From contig NZ_LQPT01000040.1 in assembly GCF_002102355.1 (NCBI RefSeq), forward strand, positions 1-64,000: DNA of 64,000 nucleotides, given 5' to 3'. The notes beneath the pieces were generated by a model. The model was not told where the DNA came from. It saw nothing but the letters and a program-made list of their open reading frames with translations, and did not search any database. Shown here one piece after another: positions 18,812-29,000 of the stretch (the stretch's first letter is position 1; each line of letters begins with the position of its first letter). The translations under genes were made by a program, and so were the position numbers. This DNA is from Mycobacterium sherrisii. GTDB taxonomy: Bacteria > Actinomycetota > Actinomycetes > Mycobacteriales > Mycobacteriaceae.

Positions 18812-20034
18812 CAGCCGACTCTCTGGACGGCCCCGCGCAGTTCGGCAGCCAGGTCGCCGCGGCCGGCCACGCTGACGCCACCCAGCCCGAGCCAGGACGC
18901 CATGGACGCGAGTTCGCCCGCCAGGGTGTCGGCCACCTTCGGCCGCGGCGCCCCGGGCTCGGCGAACGCGCCGACGACCCGCAGCGTGTCGGCGGTGCGG
19001 TCGGCCTTGAGATCGACCCGCGCCATCAGCTCACCGTCGACCAGCAGTGGCCAGACGTAGTAGCCGTACTTTCGTTGCTTCTCGGGCACGTAGATTTCGA
19101 TGCGGTAGTGGAAGCCGAACAGCCGTTCCACCCGGGGCCGGAAGAAGATGAGCGGGTCGAAGGGGCACAGCAGCGCGGTGCCGCGATCCTGCCGCGGCAC
19201 CGACCGGCCCGCCCGCAGATACGCGGGCGCCGACCACCCGTCGACCTGCACCCGCTCGATCTCACCGGCGGCCACCAGGTCCGCCAGCGCCGGCTTGACC
19301 TGCTGCGGCGACAGCCGAAAGTAGTCGCGGATGTCGGGCTCGGTGCCCACCCCCAGCGCGCTGGCCGCCCGCGCCACGAGCTCGCGGACGGCCTCGGCGT
19401 CGTCGACCTCGCGGGCCAGCACGCTCGCCGGTAGCACCCGTTCCACGAGGTCGTAGTGGCGGGCGAAGCCCACCCGGGTGGCCGTGGTGAGCACGCCGGA
19501 GGCGAACAGCGCCTCGGCGACCCACTTGGTGTCGCTGCGGCTGCCCCACCAGCTGCCTCTGGGGCCGCGCGACTGTGTCTCGAGGTGAGCCTCGATCTGT
19601 CCGGCGGTACTCGGGCCCAGCTCGCCGACGGCGGCGACGATCTTGTCGGCGAGCTCCGGATTGGCCTTGACGATGTGCGTGCCCCATCGGCCGTGCCGGT
19701 ACTGGCGCATCCGCCAGCGCAACAGCGGCCAATCGTCGACCGCCATCAGCGCGGCCTCGTGCGCCCAATACTCGGCCAGCAACCGTGCCGAACGGGGCCC
19801 CCAGGCGGCACGGTCCAGCACGTCGCGGTCGTACGGGCCGAGCCGGCTGAACACCGGGGCGTAGTGAGCGCGCACCGCTACCGAGACCGAATCCAGTTGC
19901 AGCACTTGAATTCTGGAGATCAACCGACGAAGGTGCCCGCGGTTGATCGGGCCGCCTGGGTGCGGCTCGTTAAATCCTTGGGCCGCAACGGCTATCCGCC
20001 GGGCCTGAGCGACGGTCAGCGTCGGAGTCGACAC
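18811..20034 (-). CDS. YcaQ/AlkZ-like DNA glycosylase (HTH_42 family)
   Basis: 407 residues of the winged-helix HTH_42 family that includes E. coli YcaQ (AlkX) and Streptomyces AlkZ, glycosylases that unhook interstrand crosslinks and remove bulky N7 adducts. The catalytic motif of YcaQ is Gln-x-Asp, that of AlkZ Gln-x-Gln; here residues 46-48 are QLD, placing it with YcaQ. The conserved SWWGSRSDTKW segment and the C-terminal PFDPLIFFRPR are present. The stop overlaps the hsdM start by 1 bp, so cotranscription is likely. Confidence 0.82.
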   Translation of the reverse strand: MSTPTLTVAQARRIAVAAQGFNEPHPGGPINRGHLRRLISRIQVLQLDSVSVAVRAHYAPVFSRLGPYDRDVLDRAAWGPRSARLLAEYWAHEAALMAVDDWPLLRWRMRQYRHGRWGTHIVKANPELADKIVAAVGELGPSTAGQIEAHLETQSRGPRGSWWGSRSDTKWVAEALFASGVLTTATRVGFARHYDLVERVLPASVLAREVDDAEAVRELVARAASALGVGTEPDIRDYFRLSPQQVKPALADLVAAGEIERVQVDGWSAPAYLRAGRSVPRQDRGTALLCPFDPLIFFRPRVERLFGFHYRIEIYVPEKQRKYGYYVWPLLVDGELMARVDLKADRTADTLRVVGAFAEPGAPRPKVADTLAGELASMASWLGLGGVSVAGRGDLAAELRGAVQRVG

Positions 20035-20075
20035 CCGCCGAGAATACCGGTCGGCGCGCCACGATCAGCGAAGGC

Positions 20076-20774
20076 TCACCCCGCGCCGACCTTCTCGTCC
20101 GCCGGCGCCGCCGCGCCGTCTTCTTGCGGTTGCGTTTGTTCTCGGTAGGCCGCCTCGAGTGCGGCCGGAATCGAGTCGAGGTCGCGATGCACGGCCAGCA
20201 GTTGCTCCAACACCTTGACCCGCTGTTCCCGGGCGGCGGCGACGGCGCGTCGGGCCTCCGCGCGCTCGCGGTCCATTTGCTCCTTCGCGTCGGCCAGCAG
20301 CTGTTCACGCGCCCGTCGGGCGTCGTCGTGCATGCCGGTCAGTTCGGCCTCGAGTGCCTCCTTGGCTTCGCGGTACTCGCTCTCCATGGCCTGTTGCCGC
20401 GACGCCAGCTCCGCCAACGTCTTTTCGTGCTTGCGCCGCTCGGCCTCGATCTCCGCCTCGGCCGCCGCGATCGTCGCCTCCGCCTCGGCCCGCGCCTCGG
20501 CCTGCATCTCCGAGATCTCGTCGACCGCGCGGCGCAGCATCTTGGCCATCCGTTGCTGCATCGCGTGGGGCGTCGGCGAGGTGTCGGTGAGCGAGGCGAC
20601 CTCCTTGCGCAGCGCGGCCACCTCGTCGGCGGAATCCTTCAGCCGCGCCCGCAGGCTTTCGACGTCGTCCAGCAACAATTTCTGCTTGGCGGTCAGCATC
20701 TCGATGTGAGCATCGACCGCGGCCGGCTCGTAGCCCATGAACTTGCGGTTGAACGTCTTGGTGGGTTCGGTCAT
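20076..20774 (-). CDS. DivIVA-domain coiled-coil protein
   Basis: 232 residues. FNRKFMGYEPAAVDAHIEML at about residues 7-26 resembles the N-terminal module of DivIVA/Wag31-like proteins, which dock at curved membrane. It is followed by about 190 residues of Glu/Ala/Arg-rich coiled coil. It probably has a structural or scaffold role at the cell pole or septum, but it is not Wag31 itself. The ATG at 20774 is the first residue of the recognisable domain; the frame is open to 21029 across dfrA and is not coding there. 103 bp follow dfrA. Confidence 0.8.
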   Translation of the reverse strand: MTEPTKTFNRKFMGYEPAAVDAHIEMLTAKQKLLLDDVESLRARLKDSADEVAALRKEVASLTDTSPTPHAMQQRMAKMLRRAVDEISEMQAEARAEAEATIAAAEAEIEAERRKHEKTLAELASRQQAMESEYREAKEALEAELTGMHDDARRAREQLLADAKEQMDRERAEARRAVAAAREQRVKVLEQLLAVHRDLDSIPAALEAAYREQTQPQEDGAAAPADEKVGAG

Positions 20775-20877
20775 CACTCCACTTTCCCTCCCCGGAAACG
20801 TGATAAACCCCGTCGCGCCGACCCCAACCGACTCCTCGAGTATGTCAGGTCGGGCGGTCGGTGCCGAGACGAGCGCG

Positions 20878-21375
20878 TCAGCCCCGACGATAGCTGTGGA
20901 AGCGGTACCGCACCCCGGACCGGCTGACCTGCCAGTCCCCCGTCTCGCCCAGCCACGCCTCGTCGAGCACCGGAGCCAGTGCGTCCTCGTCGTCGCGCAC
21001 CAGGTCGACCTCGATCTCGGTGACCTCACAGCGCGTCGCCAGCGGCAACGCCTGTGCGTAAATCTGGGCGCCGCCGATCACCCACGCTTCGGGCTCGGTC
21101 AGGGATTCGACGGCGGTCTCCAGCGAGCGGGCCACCTCGGCCCCGTCGGCGGTGAAATCGGCCTGCCGGGACAGCACGATGTTGCGGCGGCCGGGCAGCG
21201 GCCGCACCCGGGCCGGCAACGAATCCCAGGTCCGCCGTCCCATGATCACGGTGTGGCCCACCGTCACCTGTTTGAACCGGGCCAGGTCTTCGGGCACGTG
21301 CCACGGGATGTCGCCGTTGCGGCCGATGACGCCGGAGGTGGACTGAGCCCACACCAGACCGACGGCATGCCTCAT
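20878..21375 (-). CDS. dfrA: Dihydrofolate reductase
   Basis: 165 residues. The conserved [20 protein letters not shown] (about residues 15-34), [13 protein letters not shown] and WVIGGAQIY segments form the folate and NADPH sites. It regenerates the tetrahydrofolate consumed by ThyA, whose gene it overlaps as ATGA, so the two are translated together. Corresponds to Rv2763c and is the target of antifolates. Confidence 0.97.
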   Translation of the reverse strand: MRHAVGLVWAQSTSGVIGRNGDIPWHVPEDLARFKQVTVGHTVIMGRRTWDSLPARVRPLPGRRNIVLSRQADFTADGAEVARSLETAVESLTEPEAWVIGGAQIYAQALPLATRCEVTEIEVDLVRDDEDALAPVLDEAWLGETGDWQVSRSGVRYRFHSYRRG

Positions 21376-22172
21376 ACAGCGACGGGCGCCTTGATCGCCG
21401 GGTGCGGATCGTAGTTCTTCACGACGATGTCGTCGTAGGTGTAGTCGAAGATCGAATCCCGTTGGGCGAGAAGGAGTTCCGGGTACGGGCGCGGCTCGCG
21501 GCTGAGCTGGGTCTGGACCTGGTCGACATGGTTGTCATAGATGTGACAGTCGCCGCCCGTCCAGATGAACTCGCCGACGTCCAGGCCGGCCTGGGCCGCC
21601 ATCATGTGGGTGAGCAGTGCGTAGCTGGCGATGTTGAACGGCACGCCCAGGAACAGGTCCGCGCTGCGCTGATAGAGCTGGCAGCTCAGCCGCCCCTCGG
21701 CGACGTAGAACTGGAAGAAGGCGTGGCACGGCGGCAGCGCCATCTGCGGGATGTCGCCGACGTTCCACGCCGACACGATGTTGCGCCGCGAGTTCGGGTC
21801 GGTGCGCAGCAACTGCAGGGCGGCGCTGATCTGGTCGATGTGCTCCCCCGACGGGGTGGGCCAAGACCGCCACTGCACGCCGTAGATGGGCCCCAGATCG
21901 CCTGTGTCGCTGGCCCACTCATCCCAGATGGTGACGCCGTGTTCATGTAGCCAGTCAACGTTGGAGTCGCCGCGCAAGAACCACAGCAACTCATAGACCA
22001 CCGATTTCAGGTGTACCTTCTTGGTGGTCAGCAGTGGGAAGCCGGCCGACAGGTCGTAGCGCAGCTGTTGGCCGAACAGGCTGCGAGTTCCGGTGCCGGT
22101 GCGGTCCGCCTTGGCCGATCCCGTTTCCAGGACCAGGCGTAACAAGTCCTCGTAGGGCGTGGGGATGAGCAC
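21372..22172 (-). CDS. thyA: Thymidylate synthase ThyA
   Basis: 266-residue classical thymidylate synthase. The catalytic Cys is in [23 protein letters not shown] and [14 protein letters not shown] form the dUMP and folate sites. It converts dUMP to dTMP with oxidation of methylene-tetrahydrofolate to dihydrofolate, which the overlapping dfrA product reduces. The window also encodes ThyX. Corresponds to Rv2764c. Confidence 0.98.
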   Translation of the reverse strand: MLIPTPYEDLLRLVLETGSAKADRTGTGTRSLFGQQLRYDLSAGFPLLTTKKVHLKSVVYELLWFLRGDSNVDWLHEHGVTIWDEWASDTGDLGPIYGVQWRSWPTPSGEHIDQISAALQLLRTDPNSRRNIVSAWNVGDIPQMALPPCHAFFQFYVAEGRLSCQLYQRSADLFLGVPFNIASYALLTHMMAAQAGLDVGEFIWTGGDCHIYDNHVDQVQTQLSREPRPYPELLLAQRDSIFDYTYDDIVVKNYDPHPAIKAPVAV

Positions 22173-22236
22173 GCGGCCAGCTTAGCGGGTCGATACCGAA
22201 AATCCGGTGTTCAACGCCGCGGAGTACAACGGTGCC

Positions 22237-22986
22237 ATGCCGAACATCATCGACACCATCACCACCGCCGACGGAAGCTGCACCGTCCACCTGCTCACCC
22301 CCAACGGACACGAGGCCCGGGTCCCGTGGCCGGGTGTGGTCATGTATCCCGACGCCGGCGGACTGCGCGACACCTTCCAGCACATGGCGGCCAAACTGGC
22401 CTCGTACGGCTACACCGTGTTGCTGCCGGATGTGTACTACCGCAGCGGCGATTGGGCACCGTTCGACATGGCCACCGTGTTCGGCGACGAGAGCGAACGC
22501 AAGCGGCTGTTCGGCATGATCGGGACCCTGACCCCGGACAAGGTGGCCAGCGACGCGCGCGCGTTCTTCAACTACCTATCGGACCGCCCCGAGGTCTCCG
22601 GCGAACGCTTCGGCGTGTGCGGCTACTGCATGGGCGGGCGAATCTCGCTGTTGGTGGCCGGTCGGGTTCCCGACCGCGTCGCCGCCGCCGCCTCGTTCCA
22701 CGGCGGCGGACTGGTGACCGACGCCGCGGACAGCCCCCATCTGCTCGCACATCGCATGACGGCCACGATCTACGTCGGCGGCGCCCAGGACGACGCGTCG
22801 TTCACCACCGACGACGCCGAACAGCTCGACAAGGCGCTGACGGCGGCCCAGGTGCCGCACACCATCGAGTGGTATCCGGCCCGCCACGGCTTCGCGGTTC
22901 CGGACAACGCCCCCTACGACGAGGCGGCCGCCGAGCGGCACTGGACGGCGATGACGGAGGTCTTCGCCGCCGCACTGCCGCGTTAA
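22237..22986 (+). CDS. Dienelactone hydrolase family protein
   Basis: 249-residue alpha/beta hydrolase of the dienelactone hydrolase type. The nucleophile is a Cys in GVCGYCMGGRISLL, with the Asp in QDDASF and the His in ARHGF completing the triad. It may hydrolyse cyclic or small esters in the cytosol; the substrate is unknown. The ATG at 22237 was preferred over an upstream start at 22207 because the family's N-terminus begins there. Corresponds to Rv2765. Convergent with the glycosyltransferase gene at a 5-bp gap. Confidence 0.87.
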   Translation: MPNIIDTITTADGSCTVHLLTPNGHEARVPWPGVVMYPDAGGLRDTFQHMAAKLASYGYTVLLPDVYYRSGDWAPFDMATVFGDESERKRLFGMIGTLTPDKVASDARAFFNYLSDRPEVSGERFGVCGYCMGGRISLLVAGRVPDRVAAAASFHGGGLVTDAADSPHLLAHRMTATIYVGGAQDDASFTTDDAEQLDKALTAAQVPHTIEWYPARHGFAVPDNAPYDEAAAERHWTAMTEVFAAALPR

Positions 22987-22991
22987 GCGCG

Positions 22992-24221
22992 TTACGGCGT
23001 TGCGCCGCTCACCGCCTTGAGGAGCAGCCTTGCGGCCACCGCCGCGCCGTCCGCGGCGATGTTGCGGCCCACCGCGGCGGCGCAGGCGCGGGTCTCGTCG
23101 GCCAGTGCGACCTCCAGCGCGGCCGGCAGTGCCCCCGCGGGCGGGGTGGGTCCGTCGCACGCGCTGCCAATCCCCAGCTCGATCACCCGCAGCGCCCAGT
23201 ACACCTGGTCGGCGCCCTGCGGCACCACCACTTGCGGCACGCCGGCTCGGGCGGCGGTCGTCGTGGTGCCCGCCCCGCCGTGATGTACGACGGCGGCCAC
23301 CCGCCCGAACAGCGCCTGCTGGTTGACCTCCCCGATCGCGAAGCAGTCGTCGGCGTCGCCGTCGACCGCCAGGTCCGCCCAGCCACGGGACAGCAGTACC
23401 CGCCGGCCCTGGGCGCGGATGGCCGCGATCGCCATCGGCACCACCTCCTTGGCACCCCACAGCGGCATGCTGCCGAACCCGAGGTACACCGGCGGCGGAC
23501 CGGAGGCGAGGAACTCCTGCAGGTCGGGCGAGAGCGAACGGTCGTCGGCTAGCAACCACGCGCCCGTTTGCACGACGTCGAGGCCGGCCAGCCGTTGCCA
23601 CGGGCCCAAGGTCGGGTCGGCGGCCAGCCACGGCCGGTTGGTGTAAGCGTAGCCGCGCACATCGCTCACCGGCGGCAGGCCGATCGATGCCCGACGGCTG
23701 TTCAGCGTCGGTCCGAACAACGCATTGGCGTTGCGGGCGTTGTGATTCCACATCACCCGGTTGTCGATTTCGCTGCTACCGGTCGCCCGGCCGACGTACT
23801 CCGGCGGCGGGTGATACGGCGACGGCAGGTGCGTCGGGTGGTAGCTGGCGTAGACGTAATGGATGCCCAGCTTGTCGGCGACGGACCGCGCGCCGGCCGC
23901 GGTCCACACCAGCGCGGTCGACACCAGCGCGTCACACCCCTGTGCCGCCGCCGCGACCGTGTCGAACTGGGCATCGATCAGGCCGAGCACATGACTGCGC
24001 AGCTGCTCCTCCGAGGAGTGTGTCGCCGCGGTGGTCACCGCACGCACCGATGGGCCGAAGGCCACCATGGGAATGCCGAAATCTGCTGCGCGCCGGGCGA
24101 ATTCCTCGTCCGGCGGGGCCGCCACCACAGCCTGCGCCCCGAGCGCGTGCAGCTGCACCGCGACGGCCAGCAGTGGCTCGACACCGCCGCGCGAATCGTA
24201 GGTAGACAGCAACACGCGCAT
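22992..24221 (-). CDS. Glycosyltransferase of the mycobacterial glycolipid GT1 type
   Basis: 409 residues beginning MRVLLSTYDSRGGVEPLLAV, the start typical of the GT-B enzymes that decorate mycobacterial glycopeptidolipids and related lipids (Rv1524/Rv1526c and Gtf enzymes). The donor site is VVHHGGAGTTTTAARAGVPQ, at about residues 312-331. It transfers a sugar from a nucleotide donor to a lipid or peptide acceptor. The place where most relatives have SRGD reads SRGG. It lies 23 bp after the decayed acyl-CoA dehydrogenase gene and is absent from this spot in M. tuberculosis as I remember it. Confidence 0.87.
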   Translation of the reverse strand: MRVLLSTYDSRGGVEPLLAVAVQLHALGAQAVVAAPPDEEFARRAADFGIPMVAFGPSVRAVTTAATHSSEEQLRSHVLGLIDAQFDTVAAAAQGCDALVSTALVWTAAGARSVADKLGIHYVYASYHPTHLPSPYHPPPEYVGRATGSSEIDNRVMWNHNARNANALFGPTLNSRRASIGLPPVSDVRGYAYTNRPWLAADPTLGPWQRLAGLDVVQTGAWLLADDRSLSPDLQEFLASGPPPVYLGFGSMPLWGAKEVVPMAIAAIRAQGRRVLLSRGWADLAVDGDADDCFAIGEVNQQALFGRVAAVVHHGGAGTTTTAARAGVPQVVVPQGADQVYWALRVIELGIGSACDGPTPPAGALPAALEVALADETRACAAAVGRNIAADGAAVAARLLLKAVSGATP

Positions 24222-24244
24222 TGCGCTTACTCCGTTCCCGGGGC

Positions 24245-24808
24245 TTAGGAGGCCGGGCGGTCGACGAGCTCGCCGATGATCCCACCCACCGGACCGAGCC
24301 GATTCGCGTCCGGCACCCGCACGTCGGTGCGAAACACCTCGTTGAAGTCCGCCTCGCCGGTGATTTGGCGCGGCGGTCGGACGTCGACCCCGGGCTGGGG
24401 CATGTCGCACAAAACGTAGGTCAGCCCCGCCAAGTCGGATCCGGTACCCGGTTCACTGAACAGCTGGCGATACACTTGCTCACCGGTGAACAACGGGCGC
24501 AGGAACTTTCGCTTTTGTTCGTCGGTGCCGAACGCGGCGATGGTCGGGGCGGCCATGCCCATCCCGATGAGGTTCTGCGGGGTTCCGCCGACCGGCGCGC
24601 CGGCGGACGACAGGCGTGCGTTCACCGCTTGCTGCGCCTGGCGCGGCAGACCCAGACCGCCGAAGCCTTCCGATAGATCCACCCGGGCGAGTCCGGCATC
24701 ATATTGCGCGCCAAGGAATTCGGGGGGATCGGTGGTTGCGGGGTCGTGAGAGTCCAGTAGCGCCTGGATCCGGGCATCCAAGTCGACCGCGAGATCGGGG
24801 GTGCTCAC
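24245..24808 (-). pseudogene. Remnant of an acyl-CoA dehydrogenase
   Basis: An open frame of 187 residues starts VSTPDLAVDLDARIQALLDS and matches the N-terminal and middle parts of a FadE-type acyl-CoA dehydrogenase (FSEPGTGSDLAGL, QITGEADFNEVF). After SDLAGL about 40 residues normally holding the substrate-site strand are missing, although the frame continues into YVLCDMPQPGVDV. The C-terminal helical domain with the catalytic Glu region is gone: the frame ends at ELVDRPAS, about 200 residues short. The GTG lies 2 bp after the SDR stop, so it was once the second gene of that operon. It could be expressed but should not be an active dehydrogenase. Confidence 0.78.
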
Positions 24809-24810
24809 GG

Positions 24811-25587
24811 TTAGCTCTGCGGCCGCATTTGGAAGCCCTGCGCGCCGCCGAGCAGCAGACCGCCGTCGATCACCATCGTCTCGCCGGTGATCCAGCTCGC
24901 GGCGTCGGAAACCAAGAAGGTCACCGCGTTTGCCACGTCGATGGGCTCGCCGATGCGCCCGAGCGCGATCGACTCCCCGAGTGGATCCTCGTTTTCCTTC
25001 CACAACGCCTCGGCCAGCCTGGTGCGAACCACGCCGGGCGCGATGGCGTTGACGCGGATGCGCGGTGAAAGTTCGAGGGCCAGTTGCTTGGTGACGTGGA
25101 TCAGCGCGGCCTTGGTGGCGTTGTACATGCCCATCGCCGGCGATTGGTGCAGTCCGCCAATCGAGGCGGTGTTGACGATCGAGCCGCCATGCTCGCCCAT
25201 CCACGCCTTGACAACCAACGATGTCCACAGCAGCGGCGCCCACAGGTTGACGTCGAAGATCTTGCTGAAGCGCGCGTGGTCCTGTTCGATCAGCGGGCCG
25301 AAGGCCGGGTTGGTGCCGGCGTTGTTGATCAGAATGTCGACGCTGCCGAACTTGTCCAGCGTCAAGTCCACACACCGCCGCGCGGCGTCCTCGTCGACGG
25401 CGTGCGCCCCTACGCCGACGGCCCCCGCACCCACCTGCGCGGCGGCGGCGTCGGCGGCCTCCTGCTTGCGGGCGGTGAGCACCACGTTGGCCCCGGCGGC
25501 GGCGAGCTGCTGCGAGATCGCCAACCCGATGCCGCGGGAGGCTGCCGTGACGATCGCGGTGCGGCCGGTCAAATCCAATGTGGTCAT
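24811..25587 (-). CDS. fabG5: SDR family oxidoreductase (FabG5-like)
   Basis: 258-residue classical SDR. The cofactor loop TAASRGIGLA (about residues 15-24), INNAGTN, a catalytic Tyr in MYNATKAAL, and the final VIDGGLLLGG are all present. It is an NAD(P)-dependent oxidoreductase, probably of a fatty-acyl or alcohol intermediate. The ATG at 25587 gives the normal N-terminus MTTLDLTGRTAIV. It leads an operon whose next gene is the broken acyl-CoA dehydrogenase. A short inverted repeat (GTTCGAC at 25614-25620, GTCGAAC at 25637-25643) lies upstream. Corresponds to Rv2766c. Confidence 0.88.
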   Translation of the reverse strand: MTTLDLTGRTAIVTAASRGIGLAISQQLAAAGANVVLTARKQEAADAAAAQVGAGAVGVGAHAVDEDAARRCVDLTLDKFGSVDILINNAGTNPAFGPLIEQDHARFSKIFDVNLWAPLLWTSLVVKAWMGEHGGSIVNTASIGGLHQSPAMGMYNATKAALIHVTKQLALELSPRIRVNAIAPGVVRTRLAEALWKENEDPLGESIALGRIGEPIDVANAVTFLVSDAASWITGETMVIDGGLLLGGAQGFQMRPQS

Positions 25588-25701
25588 CGTTGAACGCCTT
25601 TTGTTGTGTGAGAGTTCGACGTCGCCAACGGTGAGTGTCGAACGCAATTAATCTTTCGTCGAGAGGTTTTGTCGACGCATGCGCGTGGTATGCGTTGACG
25701 C

Positions 25702-26052
25702 ATGTTAGCGAAATTCACCCTCCTCAAACCACTGGTGGTCGGTGGCGCTGTTGCTGCCGCGATCGCCGCCGCACCGATGGCCGCTGCGGATAGTTTTGCG
25801 ACCGGCCCGGCGATGACCGGACCCACCCCCACCCACATCGTGTTCAAGGACGACCCGGGTGGCGGCGGCTGCGACGCCAACGGCAACTGCGGTTCCGGCG
25901 GCCAAAACAACGGTCCCGGCGGCGGTCCGGGCGGACAGGGTTGCGTCCCCGGCGTCGGTTGCGGTTCGGGCGGCCAGTTCGCCGGTCCGGGCGGTGTTCC
26001 CGGTGGCACCGGCTGTCTGCCGGGCGTCGGCTGCGGATCCGGCCACGCCTGA
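25702..26052 (+). CDS. Secreted Gly/Cys repeat protein
   Basis: 116 residues. A signal peptide (residues 1 to about 29, hydrophobic LVVGGAVAAAIAAAPMAAA) is followed by a short linker and a Gly-rich tail. The tail holds three repeats with exact 24-residue phase: Cys57/Cys63, Cys81/Cys87 and Cys105/Cys111, each a C-x5-C pair followed by GSG. The even pairing suggests three small disulfide loops outside the membrane. I do not recognise a family. The ATG is preceded by GACGCATG repeats but no clear ribosome binding site, so a leaderless mRNA is possible. Confidence 0.72.
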   Translation: MLAKFTLLKPLVVGGAVAAAIAAAPMAAADSFATGPAMTGPTPTHIVFKDDPGGGGCDANGNCGSGGQNNGPGGGPGGQGCVPGVGCGSGGQFAGPGGVPGGTGCLPGVGCGSGHA

Positions 26053-26064
26053 TAAATCCTCGGC

Positions 26065-29000
26065 TTAGACCCCTCGGACTTCCGTCAGCCTGGCGATCCA
26101 CGCCCGGGAGTCCGAGGGGTCTATTACATCGTCGAGTTCGAAGGTCGTTGCGGCACGTAGCGCCTTGCCGTGCTGATACGCCGCGGCGACCAAACGGCCG
26201 AACAGATCCTCTTGCTCGGCTGGGCTGCCCGCGGCGGCCAGTTCTTTGCTGAAGCCCAGCCGTACCGCCCCTTCCAATCCCATGCCGCCGATCTCACCGG
26301 TCGGCCAGGCGACGGTGAACTGCGGGGCGTGAAACGATCCGCCCGCCATGGCCATCGCGCCCAGGCCGTAACCCTTGCGCAGGATGATCATCCCCATTGG
26401 CACCGTCAGGCGCGCGCCCACCACGAACAGCCGGCCGAACCGACGCACTGCCGCGTGTTTCTCAGCGTCCGGCCCCACCATGAATCCCGGTGTGTCGCAC
26501 AACGAAATCACCGGCAGCCGAAACGATTCGCACAGCGTCAGGAAGTCGGCGGCCTTGTCCGCCGCGTCGGCGTCGATCGCGCCGCCCAGATGGTGGCTGC
26601 TGTTGGCGAGCAGGCCGAATGCCACCCCCTCGACACGGACCAGTGCGGTGACGATGCCCACGGCGTAGTCGGACCGCAGCTCGAGGACAGAGCCGACGTC
26701 GACGATCGACTCGATGGCGCGCCGCACGTCGTAGGCCCGTAATCGGTTCTCCGGCACCACGTGTCGGGCCAGTCGTGGATCGGGTGCGGACCAGTCGGCG
26801 ACGCGACCCTGGAAATACGACAGATACTGCTTGGCCAGCGACACCGCGTGGGCCTCGTCGCGTGCCACAAGGTCCACCACACCGTTGCGGCGCTGCACCT
26901 CGACCGGCCCGATCGCTTCCGGCGGGTAGACCCCCAGCCCGCCGCCCTCGATCATCGCCGGACCACCCATACCGATGTTGGCATCGGGCGTTGCGATGAT
27001 CACGTCGCATACCCCCGCGAGGGCAGCGTTGCCGGCGAAACACCGCCCCGAAACGATCGACACCAACGGCACCCGGCCCCGCAGAGCCGCCAGTACGCGG
27101 AAGGTCGGCACGTCCAGTCCGGCCGCGCCGCCGACATCGGTGTCGCCGGGGCGGCCTCCGCCGCCCTCGGCGAAAAGCACTACGGGCAAACGCTTTCGGG
27201 CGGCCAGCTCGAAGACGCGGTCGGTCTTGGCGTGATTGCGCATGCCCTGGGTCCCGGCGAGCACGGTGTAGTCGTAGGACACCACCGCCGCCTCGGCGGC
27301 CGGTCCGAACCGTTCGGCGCCGATCGTGGCCAGGCCGGCGACCAGGCCGTCGGCCGGAGTGTTGGCGATGAGGTCCGCCTCGGAGCGGCGACTGCGCTGC
27401 GCGGCGACGGCCAAGGCGCCGTACTCGACGAAGCTGCCGGCGTCTACCAAATCGGCGATGTTCTCCCGAGCGGTGCGCCGGCCCTGCTGGTGCCGTTTGG
27501 CCACCGCCGCCTCTCTGCCCTCGTCGAGCGTCAGCAAATGGCGCTGCCGGACCTCGTCGAGATCCGGCCGGGGCCGATCCAGATCGACCGCCGCGCTGTC
27601 CGACTCGCCGGCCGGACCGGCGCCGGTGCGGACGAACACCAGCAGCGGATCGCCGGTGCCGACGACCTGACCCGGTGTCACCAGATTGCGGACGGTGCGC
27701 ACCGCATCCGGCGCGACGAGCACGTGCTGCATCTTCATCGCTTCGAGTACGACCAACTGTTCGCCGGGGCCGGTTTCGCTGCCCTCGGCCGCGATCTCGA
27801 TCACCGTGCCGGCCAGCTGCGCGCGCAGCGCTTCCTCCCCCGGATGCAGCTCGACGGCGGCCACCCTGGCGTCGAGCTCGGGGGTCAGCGCCGCGGCGGC
27901 CAGCTCGGGAAGCTTGCGGTCGAGGAAATCCGTTGCCACCGCGCCCGACTGAATATCGCTGTCAGACAACAACTCCCGTAGGAAACTCAGATTTGTGCGG
28001 ACACCCTCGATGCCGAACTCCGCCAATGCGGTACGCGATTTGCGCAGCGCCGCCGGGAACGATGACCCGTGCACGTGGGTGATCACCTTGGCCAACAAGG
28101 AGTCGTATCGAGCGGTCACATCCAGGCCGGTCCGTCCGTAGGTGTCAACCCGCACCCCCGGGCCGCTCGGCGGGGAGAACAGGGTCAGAGTTCCCGACGC
28201 GGGCGAAACAGTGCCGTGCGCCGACACCGTTTCGGTGTTGACCCGGACCTGTACGGCAATACCTCGGCGCGCGGCGGGCTCGCCGATGACCTCGTCACCG
28301 TCGGACGCTATTCCCGACGGCAGGCCCAGCTGATAGTAGGACGCGCCCCCAGCGATCGCGAGCTGCGCGGCTACCAGGTCGACGCCGGTGGTCTCCTCGG
28401 TGATCGTGTGCTCCACCTGGATGCGCGGGTTGATCTCGAGGAAGACGAATTCATCGCCGCGGACCAAAAACTCGACCGTGGCCAGGCCGCGGAGGCCGAC
28501 TCGGCCGCACAACCGGGCCGCGGCCACATGCAACTCCCGCCGCAACGCGTCCGAAAGCCCTTGCGCGGGTGCGATTTCGACGACCTTCTGATAGCGGCGC
28601 TGAATGCTGCAATCACGGTCGCCCAGGGCCAGCGCATGTGTGCGGGGCCCGGCCGGCGCCGCGACGAGCTGGACCTCGATGTGCCGCGCGCCCGCAAGCA
28701 GCGCCTCGGCGAACACCGCGGACGTGCCGAACCCCAACTGCGCCTCCGACGCGCACTGGCGGTAGGCGTCGTCGATCTGCTCGGCACTGTCCACCCTGCG
28801 CAAGCCCCGCCCGCCGCCACCGGCCAGCGCCTTGATCAGCACCGGTCCGGCCTGGGCGGCGAAGAACGCGTGCACGTCCTGGACCGAACTCGGCCCGTCG
28901 GTCGCGGGCAGCACCGGCACACCGGCGGCGCCGGCGGCGGCGCGCGCCGAGGCTTTGTTGCCGACCATGTCCAGGACGTCGGCATCGGGTCCCACGAACG

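Noticed and set aside
25674-25706. GACGCATG repeats before the secreted protein as a mobile element end
   Set aside because: Two short copies and one inverted core only; no longer terminal repeats or transposase nearby.
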